Positions 7,998 through 15,446 of a stretch of DNA of 64,000 nt are shown piece after piece; positions within the stretch are counted from its first letter, which is position 1, and every line of letters starts with the position of its first letter. The stretch covers positions 270,734-334,733 of the forward strand of contig NZ_JAMTCF010000011.1 in NCBI RefSeq assembly GCF_024171695.1, in the 5' to 3' direction. The DNA comes from Actinosynnema pretiosum. GTDB lineage: Bacteria; Actinomycetota; Actinomycetes; Mycobacteriales; Pseudonocardiaceae. The notes beneath the pieces are model-generated. The model was not told where the DNA came from and made no database searches. It was given only the letters and a program-made list of their open reading frames with translations. The translations under genes were made by a program, and so were the position numbers.

Positions 7998-8660
7998 CTA
8001 GCCGAAGTTCACGTCGCTGCACCACATGTAGGCCTGGTCCAGGTGCGAGGCCTGCCAGATCGTGAACACCACGTGGTGCCCCCGGTAGCTGCCGTTGGTC
8101 TGGACGTTGAACGTGATGTCCTTGGCGGGCGCGTACTTCCCGGTCTGCGTGACGAAGTCCAGGTTGCCCCAGCCCAGGCGCTGCGTGGCCGGGTCGAAGC
8201 CGTTCTTGCTGACGTAGACCTTGAAGTAGTCCGCGCCGTGGCTGGCCTGGTCGTACAGGTGCATCGAGAAGCTGCTGCCGACGTTCGTGGTGCGCCACTT
8301 GCCCGGCGTGTTCAGGGAGTTGTTGCGCGCCAGGGCGTTGCTGCACAGCTGCCCGTCCGGGGTGGCGGCCTGGAAGTTGCCCTTCAGGCCGTCCCGGAGC
8401 GCGCTCATCCAGTTCCACATGGTGTCGGCGTTGGCCTGGTACGCCTGGTAGCACGTGGGGTCCTGCTGCTGCATGGCCGGGTTCGTGTGCTGCGTGCCCC
8501 AGTCCTGCCAGCACTGGTAGGCGCGGGTGGCCGGGCCGACGATCGTGCCGTGCGCGGACGCCGACGGCGTGGCGACGAAGACGCAGGCCAGGACGCTGAC
8601 CACGACCGCGATCACGCCGCGCCGTCTGGTCGCGGACCCCGAGGTGGTTCGCGTGCGCAT
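7998..8660 (-). CDS. Secreted AA10 lytic polysaccharide monooxygenase
   Basis: 220 residues. The signal peptide ends in PSASA, leaving His37 as the mature N-terminus (HGTIVGPATRAYQCW), the first ligand of the copper histidine brace. The second ligand is probably His141 (ASHGADYFKVYVSKNGFD). The C-terminal block HHVVFTIWQASHLDQ through WCSDVNF is typical of the family, with paired cysteines. No separate carbohydrate-binding module is present. These enzymes cleave crystalline cellulose or chitin oxidatively outside the cell. The perfect CebR-type operator 43 bases upstream of the start suggests cellobiose-responsive control and hence a cellulose substrate, though AA10 chitin activity cannot be excluded. 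Confidence 0.93.
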   Translation of the reverse strand: MRTRTTSGSATRRRGVIAVVVSVLACVFVATPSASAHGTIVGPATRAYQCWQDWGTQHTNPAMQQQDPTCYQAYQANADTMWNWMSALRDGLKGNFQAATPDGQLCSNALARNNSLNTPGKWRTTNVGSSFSMHLYDQASHGADYFKVYVSKNGFDPATQRLGWGNLDFVTQTGKYAPAKDITFNVQTNGSYRGHHVVFTIWQASHLDQAYMWCSDVNFG

Positions 8661-8702
8661 GGTTGATCCTCCATTCTCCGTAGGTGTGGCGGCGGCGAAT
8701 GT

Positions 8703-8716
8703 TGGGAGCGCTCCCA
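8703..8716. promoter_or_regulatory. CebR-type operator (LacI family)
   Basis: Perfect 14-base palindrome TGGGAGCGCTCCCA, identical to the operator recognised by the cello-oligosaccharide repressor CebR in Streptomyces (from memory). It lies 43-56 bases upstream of the LPMO start, overlapping the expected promoter. Confidence 0.85.
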
Positions 8717-8876
8717 GTGGTTACCGGGGACACTATCCGTCACAGAGCGAAACTTCAACGAAACACTGAGTGATCAAGTTGCTTTCTTTCCGCCCGCCCG
8801 CTCGGTGCGAGCGCATCGGAAGATCCACTACAGTCCACCGGGCACCTCTCGGCTCGGCGAACCAGGAACCCCTGCC

Positions 8877-9956
8877 ATGGCCCGCTCCGCGCTCCACCGC
8901 CTGATCGCGCGCCACGCCCCGCACGCCCCCGCTCGCAGGGGCCTGGTGGACGACGCGGAGGTCACCGCCCGCCCCCTCCTGGACGACGTCCTGCGCACCG
9001 CCGTCGAAGCGGCCGAGGACGGCTCGTGGCGCCCCGCGTCCCGCCTGCTCGCCACCACCGGCTGGAACTGGGAGCGCCGCTGGGAGGCGGTGCAGGCGCT
9101 GGCCGCGCACGCCGACGAGGCCGACGGCGACTGGATGCAGGACTGGCTGCTGGAGCAGCCGCACTCCCCGGACGCCATCACCGCCCACACCGCCTGGCTG
9201 CTCACCCACGCCACCGTCCTGCGCCGCGACCGCGCCGCCCCCAAGGCCACCCGCGTCCGAGGCTTCCGCAGGGCCCTCGTGGCAGCCAGCGACCGAGCAG
9301 GCGACGCCGCCCGCCTGGCTCCCGACGACCCCACCCCCTGGGCCCAACAACTCGCGGTGGCGCACGGCCTCCACCTCCCCGAGGAGAAATTCGCCCGAGC
9401 CTGGAAAGAACTCCTGGACCGCGACCCCCTGCACCGCTCAGGCCACGCCCTGGCCCTGCGCTACCGCTGGGACTCCCACCTGACCGGCCGAGTGCCAGGC
9501 GCCCGCACCCCGAACCCCACCCCACACCCCGACCGCTACCCCGCAGACTCCTACCCCGAGGCCCTGGACTTCGCCGACCAGGCAGCGGAATCCTCCCCTT
9601 CCCTGTCCTGGCTGCGCCTCCTGGTGGCCGCCCAGGCCGACCACTGGGACGACCCGGCGGTGCCCGCGTCGATCTCCGCAACCACGGGCTGGCTACGCGA
9701 CGGAGGCTCCGAAACCCCAGACGCCCGCCACCACCGAGCCGCCCTGGCCCTGGCCCTGGTCCGCACCGGCAGACACACCGAGGCCGTGGACCAGTTCCGA
9801 GCCCTGGGCAGGCAAGCCGACTCCCCGGTGTGGGACCACGTGGGCCCGACCAAACGAGCCGCGTTCCTCACCACCAGAGCAGAAGCCTGCCGCAACAGCC
9901 CAAGTCCCCGCACTCGCGGGCTGCGGGGCGAGCGCAGCGAGCCCGCAGCCCCCTGA
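8877..9956 (+). CDS. Hypothetical protein with helical repeats
   Basis: 359 residues from ATG 8877 (AGGAA upstream). It is rich in Trp, Ala, Arg and His and has repeated helix-turn-helix-like segments such as ASRLLATTGWNWERRWEAVQ and TGRHTEAVDQFRALGRQ, reminiscent of TPR/SEL1-type solenoids. No signal peptide, membrane span or catalytic motif was seen. The C-terminal 20 or so residues are Arg/Pro-rich and read into low-complexity DNA, so the end may be unstructured. The product is not recognised; it stands alone between the divergent LPMO gene and a long inverted repeat. Confidence 0.7.
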   Translation: MARSALHRLIARHAPHAPARRGLVDDAEVTARPLLDDVLRTAVEAAEDGSWRPASRLLATTGWNWERRWEAVQALAAHADEADGDWMQDWLLEQPHSPDAITAHTAWLLTHATVLRRDRAAPKATRVRGFRRALVAASDRAGDAARLAPDDPTPWAQQLAVAHGLHLPEEKFARAWKELLDRDPLHRSGHALALRYRWDSHLTGRVPGARTPNPTPHPDRYPADSYPEALDFADQAAESSPSLSWLRLLVAAQADHWDDPAVPASISATTGWLRDGGSETPDARHHRAALALALVRTGRHTEAVDQFRALGRQADSPVWDHVGPTKRAAFLTTRAEACRNSPSPRTRGLRGERSEPAAP

Positions 9957-9962
9957 TCCCGC

Positions 9963-10100
9963 GTCCCTCTTCTCCGTGTGGCCTGGCGCAGCCCGAGCAC
10001 AGGTGTCAAGACGCCGCCGCACTGAGCGGCAGACTGCCTGGTCATACGGCGTCTTGACGCCTGTGCTTGCCTGAAAGGAGGCCACACGGAGAAGAGGGAC
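9963..10100. repeat. Long two-part inverted repeat (hairpin or MITE-like element)
   Basis: Outer arms of 22 bases are perfect complements (9963-9984 with 10079-10100). After a symmetric 12-base internal loop on each side, inner arms of 20 bases pair with one mismatch (9997-10016 with 10047-10066), around a 30-base loop. The element fills the gap after the hypothetical gene. It could be a strong terminator or a small non-autonomous mobile element; no flanking duplication could be confirmed. Confidence 0.75.
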
Positions 10101-10208
10101 CCGGACCACCGCAGTGGTACAACCGCACCACCAACCCAACGGTCACCGGCCGGCAGAGCTCGTCCCCCTCTTTTTTGGAGGCCTGCCCCGCCGGCGAGGC
10201 GAGCCCTT

Positions 10209-10236
10209 CAGCTCTTGACTTTCAGCTCTTGACTTT
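10209..10236. repeat. 14-base tandem direct repeat
   Basis: CAGCTCTTGACTTT occurs twice in exact tandem. It lies about 130 bases upstream of the serine hydrolase start. Each unit contains a TTGACT that resembles a -35 hexamer, but no matching -10 element was found at the right distance. Confidence 0.6.
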
Positions 10237-10261
10237 CACCTCCCCCTCCCCGCCCCCCTCA

Positions 10262-10279
10262 GGTACAGCAGGCACTACC
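10262..10279 (+). promoter_or_regulatory. Imperfect palindrome shared with the paralogous hydrolase gene
   Basis: GGTACAGC-AG-GCACTACC followed by CGATCCGG, 90 bases upstream of the TTG start of the first serine hydrolase. The first 12 bases are identical to the perfect palindrome at 15330-15351, which sits at almost the same distance (85 bases) from its own hydrolase paralogue. This is a likely common operator. Confidence 0.6.
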
Positions 10280-10368
10280 CCGATCCGGCCAGCCTGCGGG
10301 ATCGAACCAACCATCTCCCCACGCCACTCTTGACGGTGTCCGAACAAGCCGATCGAGAGGGGAATCCC

Positions 10369-11508
10369 TTGTCCCGCAAACGACTCCTGCTCAGTGCTCT
10401 GGTAGCCGCGACCGCAACCGCAACCGCGCTCGCCGCCACCACAACCGCCATCACCCCCATCGCGCTGGCCAACCAGGAATCCCAGCAGAACGACCGCGCC
10501 GTCCGCCAAGGCCTCGAACAACTAGTCACCGCCCACAACTTCCCGTCCGCGATGGCCTCGATCCGCGAGCGCGACGGCCGCACCCGCTTCCTCGCCCCCC
10601 GCGCCGGTGAACGGGTCCCCGTCAACGGCCAGGTCCGGATCGGCAGCGCCAGCAAGATGTTCGTCAGCGCCGTGATCATGCAACTGGTCGCCGAGGGCAA
10701 GGTCGACCTCGACGCCCCGGTCGAGACCTACCTCCCCGACCTCGTCCGAGGCGAGGGCTTCGACGGCCGCGAGATCGCCGTCCACCAGCTCCTCCAGCAC
10801 ACCAGCGGCATCCCGGAGTACACCGACGTCGTGGCCGACGACATCCTCGCGATCCAGCACACCTACTACGAGCCCCACGACCTCCTCGACGTCGCCCTCG
10901 CCCGCCCGCGCACCGTGCCGCAGAACGAGAAGGCCTACTACAGCAACACGAACTACGTCCTCGCCGGTCTCCTCGTCCAGCGAGTCACCGGCCGCCCGCT
11001 CGGCGAGGAGATCACCCGCCGCGTCATCACCCCCCTCGACCTCCGCGAGACCTACTGGCCCACCGCAGGCGAGGAGCGCATCCGGGAGGCCCACCCGCGC
11101 GGCTACCTCGTCAAGGACGGCGCCCGCACCGACATCAGCGACCTCGACCCGTCCTGGGCCTGGTCGGCGGGCAACCTCGTGGCGTCCCCCAGCGACCTCA
11201 ACAAGTTCCTGGCCGCGCTCGTCGGCGGACGCCTGGTCGCACCCGAGCAGCTGGCGAGGATGCAGCAGACCGTCGAGGCCCACAAGTTCCCCACGACCTG
11301 GCACTACGGCCTGGGCCTGATGAAGATCGACCTGAGCTGCGGCGGCCACGCCTGGGGCCACGGCGGCGACATCGACGGCTACGAGACCCGCGACGCGGTC
11401 ACCGAGGACGGCCGCGCCGCCACCGTGGTCGTGACCGCCCTGCCCGACAGCAACGAGCAGGTCGAGGCGGTCAACAACGTCCTGGACACCGCGCTCTGCG
11501 CCAAGTGA
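10369..11508 (+). CDS. Secreted class C beta-lactamase-like serine hydrolase / D,D-carboxypeptidase homologue
   Basis: 379 residues from TTG 10369, chosen because GAGAGGGGAAT precedes it. A lysine/arginine start and hydrophobic stretch form a signal peptide ending near IALANQ. The serine beta-lactamase fold motifs are present: S93-A-S-K96 (SxxK), AYYSNTNY (YxN) and WGHGGDIDGYETR (HxG, replacing KTG). Family members hydrolyse D-Ala-D-Ala peptides, esters or beta-lactams; the substrate cannot be read from sequence. It is about the family length. A close paralogue lies at 14124-15245 with a similar upstream palindrome. A strong hairpin terminates it. Confidence 0.88.
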   Translation: MSRKRLLLSALVAATATATALAATTTAITPIALANQESQQNDRAVRQGLEQLVTAHNFPSAMASIRERDGRTRFLAPRAGERVPVNGQVRIGSASKMFVSAVIMQLVAEGKVDLDAPVETYLPDLVRGEGFDGREIAVHQLLQHTSGIPEYTDVVADDILAIQHTYYEPHDLLDVALARPRTVPQNEKAYYSNTNYVLAGLLVQRVTGRPLGEEITRRVITPLDLRETYWPTAGEERIREAHPRGYLVKDGARTDISDLDPSWAWSAGNLVASPSDLNKFLAALVGGRLVAPEQLARMQQTVEAHKFPTTWHYGLGLMKIDLSCGGHAWGHGGDIDGYETRDAVTEDGRAATVVVTALPDSNEQVEAVNNVLDTALCAK

Positions 11509-11514
11509 CCCGAT

Positions 11515-11562
11515 GCCGACGAGTCCGCCCCGCCCGTGCTGCGGCGGGGCGGACTCGTCGGC
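11515..11562. terminator. Bidirectional terminator
   Basis: Perfect 20-base stem (11515-11534 with 11543-11562) and 8-base loop, placed between the convergent serine hydrolase and SUKH-like genes and ending 1 base from the stop codon of the latter. Confidence 0.85.
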
Positions 11563-11563
11563 G

Positions 11564-12079
11564 TCACAGGGGATCCAGGTCGACGATCGCGTCGTACCAA
11601 GCGCCTTCCTCGTCGTCCCCCCGCACCGCCGGATCGATCTCCTCGACCCGCGCGAGCAACGCCCGCAACCCCCAGGACCTGCGCTCGCCGTGCGCCTCGC
11701 ACGCCCGCAGGAACTCCGCCCTCCGCTCCCCGCTGTCCAGCGGCGGCCCGTTCTCCGGCCCCTCCTCCAGGTCGAGGATCCGGAACTCCACGAACGCCGC
11801 GCTCACCAACCACGAGACCTCGACGAAGCGCGCGACCGACGAGTTGACGAAGTACACCGAAGGTCGGTAGAAGTCCGCTCCGAGTCCGAACTGCGCGCGC
11901 ATGACCGGGTGCAACTCCTCCGCCGTGAAGGGCCTCTCGGTGACACCGAGCACCCGCCCGTCGTCGACCACCGCCCCCAGCTTCCCCGTGCTCGACGGAT
12001 CACCCCAGTGCCCCAGGTCGTGCAACCGCTGCCAGGGCGCGATCAACCGCCGCTCCTCCACCCGCCTCACCTCCACCAC
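11564..12079 (-). CDS. SUKH-4-like immunity-domain protein
   Basis: 171 residues; several GTG codons occur near the 5' end, so the exact start is uncertain. The central segment SVYFVNSSVARFVEVSWLV, preceded by TGKLGAVVDDGRVLGVT, resembles the conserved core of SUKH-superfamily (SUKH-4) immunity proteins, which neutralise polymorphic or contact-dependent toxins in the cytoplasm. No signal peptide or membrane segment. No toxin gene is adjacent, so it would be an orphan. The assignment rests on pattern recognition only. Confidence 0.5.
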   Translation of the reverse strand: MVEVRRVEERRLIAPWQRLHDLGHWGDPSSTGKLGAVVDDGRVLGVTERPFTAEELHPVMRAQFGLGADFYRPSVYFVNSSVARFVEVSWLVSAAFVEFRILDLEEGPENGPPLDSGERRAEFLRACEAHGERRSWGLRALLARVEEIDPAVRGDDEEGAWYDAIVDLDPL

Positions 12080-12106
12080 CGCCTCACCTCCACAACCTCC
12101 CCACCC

Positions 12107-12760
12107 TCACCCCCGCCCGTCCTCCAAATACCGCAGCACCGCCGTCACCCGCCGATCCGCCCGCTCGCTCGGCGGCAGGTCCAACTTCGCGAAGATGCTC
12201 CGGATGTGCTTGTGCACCGCCCCCTCCGTGATCACCAACCGCTCCGCGATCGCCCCGTTCCCCAACCCCTCGGCCATCAGCGCCAGCACGTCCCCCTCCC
12301 GAGGGCTCAGCCGCTCCAACCGCCGATCCGCCCGCGACCGCGTCACCAGCTGCGCCACCACCTCCGGATCGATCGCCGTCCCCCCGCCCGCGACCCGCCG
12401 CAGCGCCACCATGAACTCCTCCACCCGCCCCACCCGCTCCTTGAGCAGGTACCCCAACCGCGCCCCGCCCTGCGCCAGCAGGTCGTCCGCGAACGCCCGC
12501 TCCACGTACGCCGACAGCACCAGCACCGCCAGCCCCGGCCTGCGCCTCCTGGCCTCCACCGCCGCCCGCACCCCCTCGTCCGTGTGCGTGGGCGGCATCC
12601 GGACGTCCACGATCGCCACGTCCGGCAGGTGCTCGTCCACCGCCGCCAGGAACGGCTCAGGGCGGTCGGCGGTGGCCACCACGTCCAAGCCCTCCGCGCG
12701 CAGCAGCAGCGCCAAACCCTCGCGCAGCAGGGAATCGTCCTCCGCGATCACGATCCGCAC
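12107..12760 (-). CDS. NarL/LuxR-type response regulator
   Basis: 217 residues. The receiver domain starts VRIVIAEDDSLLREG (acidic pocket) with the phospho-acceptor in AIVDVRMPP and the conserved lysine in GYLLKERV. The C-terminal LuxR helix-turn-helix is LSPREGDVLALMAEGLGN followed by AIAERLVITEGAVHKHIRSI. GTG 12760 overlaps the end of the sensor kinase gene by 13 bases. The three genes hydrolase, kinase and regulator form one overlapping minus-strand operon, so this regulator probably responds to a cell-envelope signal processed with the hydrolase. Confidence 0.93.
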   Translation of the reverse strand: MRIVIAEDDSLLREGLALLLRAEGLDVVATADRPEPFLAAVDEHLPDVAIVDVRMPPTHTDEGVRAAVEARRRRPGLAVLVLSAYVERAFADDLLAQGGARLGYLLKERVGRVEEFMVALRRVAGGGTAIDPEVVAQLVTRSRADRRLERLSPREGDVLALMAEGLGNGAIAERLVITEGAVHKHIRSIFAKLDLPPSERADRRVTAVLRYLEDGRG

Positions 12761-14127
12761 GGCAGGCTCACCCCCACCGCCGTCGGCCCGCCCACCGGGC
12801 TGCTGACCAGCAGCACCCCGTCGTGCGCCTCGACCCGCCGCCGGATGCCGTCCAACCCCGAACCGCCTCGCGCGTCCGAACCGCCTCGCGCGTCCGAACC
12901 GCCTCGCGCGCCTGAACCGCCTCGCGCGCCTGAACCGCCTCGCGCGCCTGAACCGCCTCGCGCGCCTGAACCGCCCCGCGCGTCCGAACCGCTCCGCGCT
13001 TCCGCGCCGCCGCGCCCGTCGTCGGTGATCGTCACCCGCAACCGCCCCTCCCGCTGCTCGATCCGCACCTCCGCCCGCCGCGCGCCGCTGTGCCTGGCGA
13101 TGTTCGTCAACGCCTCCGCCACCACGAAGTACGCCGTCGCCTCGACGGACGCCGCACTGCGCACCGGAACGTCCGACACGACCGCGCAGGGCACCGGGCA
13201 GTTCGCCGCCAGCGCCGCGACCGCGTCGCCCAGCGTCCGGTCGTCCAGCACCGGCGGCAGGATCGTCCGCACCACCGCCCGCAGCTCGGCAAGCGCTTGC
13301 TCGGCGGCCTCCTGCGCCCGGTCGAGCACCGCGTCGGCCGCCGCCGGATCGCGGTGCACCACCCGCCTCGCCGCGCCCACCAACAAGTTCACCGCCACCA
13401 GGTGGTTCTGCGCCCCGTCGTGCAGCGACCGCTCGATCCGCCGCAGCTCCACGGCGTGCGCGTCCAGCGCCGCCGCGCGCGTGGCGGTCAACCGGATCAC
13501 CCGCAGCGCCAGGTCCGTGCCCGGCGCCGGACCGAGCAGCGCCCGCCCCACCGCCGCGTGCGCCCTGGCCAGCACCTGCGGCGCGATCAGCGCCAGCACC
13601 GCCCACCCGAGCCCGATCCCGGACACCAGCAGCGCCTCCCGACCGTCGTGCGCCGCCGGGAAGCCGATCGCCGCGGTGATCTCACCGGGCGGCAGCACGT
13701 CCCAGTACAGCGGGAACGCCAGGTCGTGCACCGCGTTGAGCGGCAGCATCACCCCGCCGACCGCCAGCGCCAACCCGCAGGTCCCGTGCCACGCCAACCA
13801 CCCCAGCTCACGCGCCGTCGCCCGCACGGACGGCACCACCCCGTCCGGCAGCGGCTCGGCCTCCACGACCACGGCCCCCGCGCGCGACAACCGCCCCCGC
13901 TCCCGGTCCGCGACTGCCCGCACCGCACGGGAAACGCGGGGCACCAGGGGAATCCCCACGCCCACCAGGCACAGCACCGCCACCACCGGCACGAGCGCCA
14001 GGACCGCGAAGGCCGCCACCGCCGTGCCCAGCGCGCCCAGCAGCGACCGGAGCCCGTCGACGGGGGCGCGCAGCAGGCCGCGCCCCGACCCCGAGGGGGA
14101 CCGGGGCGCGGCGGACCGCTCCGTCAC
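12748..14127 (-). CDS. NarL-family sensor histidine kinase with a repeat insertion in the ATP lid
   Basis: 459 residues from GTG 14127, which overlaps the hydrolase stop as GTGA. Membrane segments occupy roughly residues 20-210 (for example ALGTAVAAFAVLALVPVVA). The dimerisation and phosphorylation helix is IERSLHDGAQNHLVAV (His in LHDGAQ). The HATPase domain has EALTNIARHSGA (N box) and ITDDGRGG (G1 box), but between G1 and the G2 box SGLDGIRRR lie about eight imperfect copies of a six-residue ARGGSG/ARGGSD unit, encoded by an 18-base tandem repeat. This lengthens the ATP lid with a flexible Gly/Arg segment. The partner regulator follows immediately. Confidence 0.9.
   Translation of the reverse strand: MTERSAAPRSPSGSGRGLLRAPVDGLRSLLGALGTAVAAFAVLALVPVVAVLCLVGVGIPLVPRVSRAVRAVADRERGRLSRAGAVVVEAEPLPDGVVPSVRATARELGWLAWHGTCGLALAVGGVMLPLNAVHDLAFPLYWDVLPPGEITAAIGFPAAHDGREALLVSGIGLGWAVLALIAPQVLARAHAAVGRALLGPAPGTDLALRVIRLTATRAAALDAHAVELRRIERSLHDGAQNHLVAVNLLVGAARRVVHRDPAAADAVLDRAQEAAEQALAELRAVVRTILPPVLDDRTLGDAVAALAANCPVPCAVVSDVPVRSAASVEATAYFVVAEALTNIARHSGARRAEVRIEQREGRLRVTITDDGRGGAEARSGSDARGGSGARGGSGARGGSGARGGSGARGGSDARGGSDARGGSGLDGIRRRVEAHDGVLLVSSPVGGPTAVGVSLPCGS
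12859..13002. repeat. 18-base tandem repeat within the sensor kinase gene
   Basis: About eight near-identical 18-base units with consensus CGAACCGCCTCGCGCGCC, differing mainly at one or two positions. Because the unit is a multiple of three, copy-number changes leave the kinase frame intact and alter only the length of the ARGGSG segment. Confidence 0.85.
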
Positions 14128-15245
14128 GCGCACAGCGCCGCGTCCAGCGCGGATTCCATGTGCTCCACGTCCACCAGGTCCCTCGGCAGCCCGGTGACCG
14201 CCACGGTCGCGGCCTTCCCCCGCGTGGTCACCGCGTTGTAGACCGCGTACCCCGGCGTCAACCCGCCGTGCGTCCACGCCTCACCGCCGCAGCTCAGCGC
14301 CAGCGTCGCGAGCCCGAGCCCGTAGCGCGCCTTCCCGGTGAGGTCGAACCCCGGCGCGTCCACGGTCGTGCGCATCTGCGCCAACTGCTCGGGCGCCAGC
14401 AGCTCACCGCCGAGCAGCCCGGTCATGAACCGGTTCAGGTCGGTCGGCGTGCCCACCAGCGCGCCCGCCGACCACGCGGCCGAGGTGTCCATCTCGCTCA
14501 CGTCCTGCCACGCGTCGCCGCGCTTGAGCGCCAGGTACCCGCGCGGGTGCTCGCCCCGGACGCGCTGCTCGCCGACGGCGGGCCAGTAGGTGTCCCGCAG
14601 CCCCAGCTTCTCGATCACCCGCTTGGTGATCTCCTCGCCGATCGGCCGCCCGGTCACCTTCTGCGCCAGCAGCCCGGCCAGCACGTAGTTGGTGTTCGCG
14701 TACCCCCACTGCCCGCGCTCGGTCTCGGACGGCTCGGCCAGCCCGGCGTCCACCAGCTCGCGCGGCTCGAAGTACCGGTGCAGCGTGCCGAACAGGTCCC
14801 CGAGCAGCGCCTGGTCGTAGTCGCCGAGCCCGCTGGTCTGCTGGAGCAGGTCCCGCACGGTGATCCCGCGCCCGTCCAGCCCGATGCCGGGCAGGTAGCG
14901 CTCCACCTGGTCGTCCAGTCCGAGCCTGCCCTCGCCGACCAGCTGCAGCACCACCACGGCGGTGAACGTCTTGGTGTTGCTGCCGAACCGCACCTGCCCG
15001 TTCTGCGGCACCCGCCCCACCGAGGACGCGGTGTAGTGCCTGGTCCGCCCACCCGGCTCGCGGACGGCGGCGAGCACCGCCGGGAACCCGTCCTCCCGCA
15101 CGAGCACGTCCAGCCCGCGCTGCACGGCGTTCCCCCGTTCCGGGGCGTTCCCGCGCTCCGCGTCGGCGCTCGCCTGCGGCACGCCCACCAGCACCCCGGC
15201 GCACACCGCCACCAGCGCGGTCGCGACCGCCCTCCGCACCCGCAT
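14124..15245 (-). CDS. Secreted class C beta-lactamase-like serine hydrolase (paralogue), operon leader
   Basis: 373 residues from ATG 15245 (AGGAGA upstream). Signal peptide ends around PQASA. Active-site motifs are GSNTKTF (SxxK), GYANTNY (YxN) and WTHGGLTPGY (HxG). It is similar along its whole length to the protein at 10369-11508 (shared blocks TGRP-GEEIT-RVI, LRETYWP/LRDTYWP, WSAG-LV-P-DLN-F). Its stop overlaps the start of the sensor kinase. Co-transcription of a secreted penicillin-binding-type hydrolase with a two-component system suggests envelope stress or beta-lactam response (inference). Confidence 0.9.
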   Translation of the reverse strand: MRVRRAVATALVAVCAGVLVGVPQASADAERGNAPERGNAVQRGLDVLVREDGFPAVLAAVREPGGRTRHYTASSVGRVPQNGQVRFGSNTKTFTAVVVLQLVGEGRLGLDDQVERYLPGIGLDGRGITVRDLLQQTSGLGDYDQALLGDLFGTLHRYFEPRELVDAGLAEPSETERGQWGYANTNYVLAGLLAQKVTGRPIGEEITKRVIEKLGLRDTYWPAVGEQRVRGEHPRGYLALKRGDAWQDVSEMDTSAAWSAGALVGTPTDLNRFMTGLLGGELLAPEQLAQMRTTVDAPGFDLTGKARYGLGLATLALSCGGEAWTHGGLTPGYAVYNAVTTRGKAATVAVTGLPRDLVDVEHMESALDAALCA

Positions 15246-15329
15246 CGTCGTCTCCTCACGGTCGATTCGCCTGTGCCACAAGCATCTCGACGCGGAGAAC
15301 GGCGTTCCATCCCGCTGGCTGACCGATCC

Positions 15330-15351
15330 GGGGTACAGCAGGCTGTACCCC
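15330..15351 (-). promoter_or_regulatory. Perfect palindromic operator upstream of the hydrolase-kinase-regulator operon
   Basis: GGGGTACAGC, two bases, GCTGTACCCC: a perfect 10+10 inverted repeat, 85 bases upstream of the hydrolase start. An adjacent CGATCCGG is also found next to the related site at 10262-10279. Likely target of the neighbouring response regulator or of a MerR/TetR-type protein elsewhere. Confidence 0.7.
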
Positions 15352-15360
15352 TCCACGCGA

Positions 15361-15432
15361 CCGCCCGCCCACCACGGCGTGGCGGACGGGCGGCCGGACG
15401 TTCCGGTATTCCGGTGTTCCGGTGTTCTGGCG
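15361..15432. repeat. Hairpin and 8-base tandem repeats after the Lcp-like gene
   Basis: An inverted repeat with 16-base arms and two mismatches (15361-15376 with 15378-15393) is followed by four near-tandem TTCCGGTG-type units (15401-15432). Reading on the minus strand, the repeats come straight after the Lcp-like stop codon and the hairpin may terminate that transcript. Confidence 0.5.
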
Positions 15433-15446
15433 TTCGGGAAAGCGGC

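Noticed and set aside
12859..13002. Regular repeats that could suggest a CRISPR array
   Set aside because: Repeats are contiguous, with no spacers, and code in frame for ARGGSG units inside a kinase.
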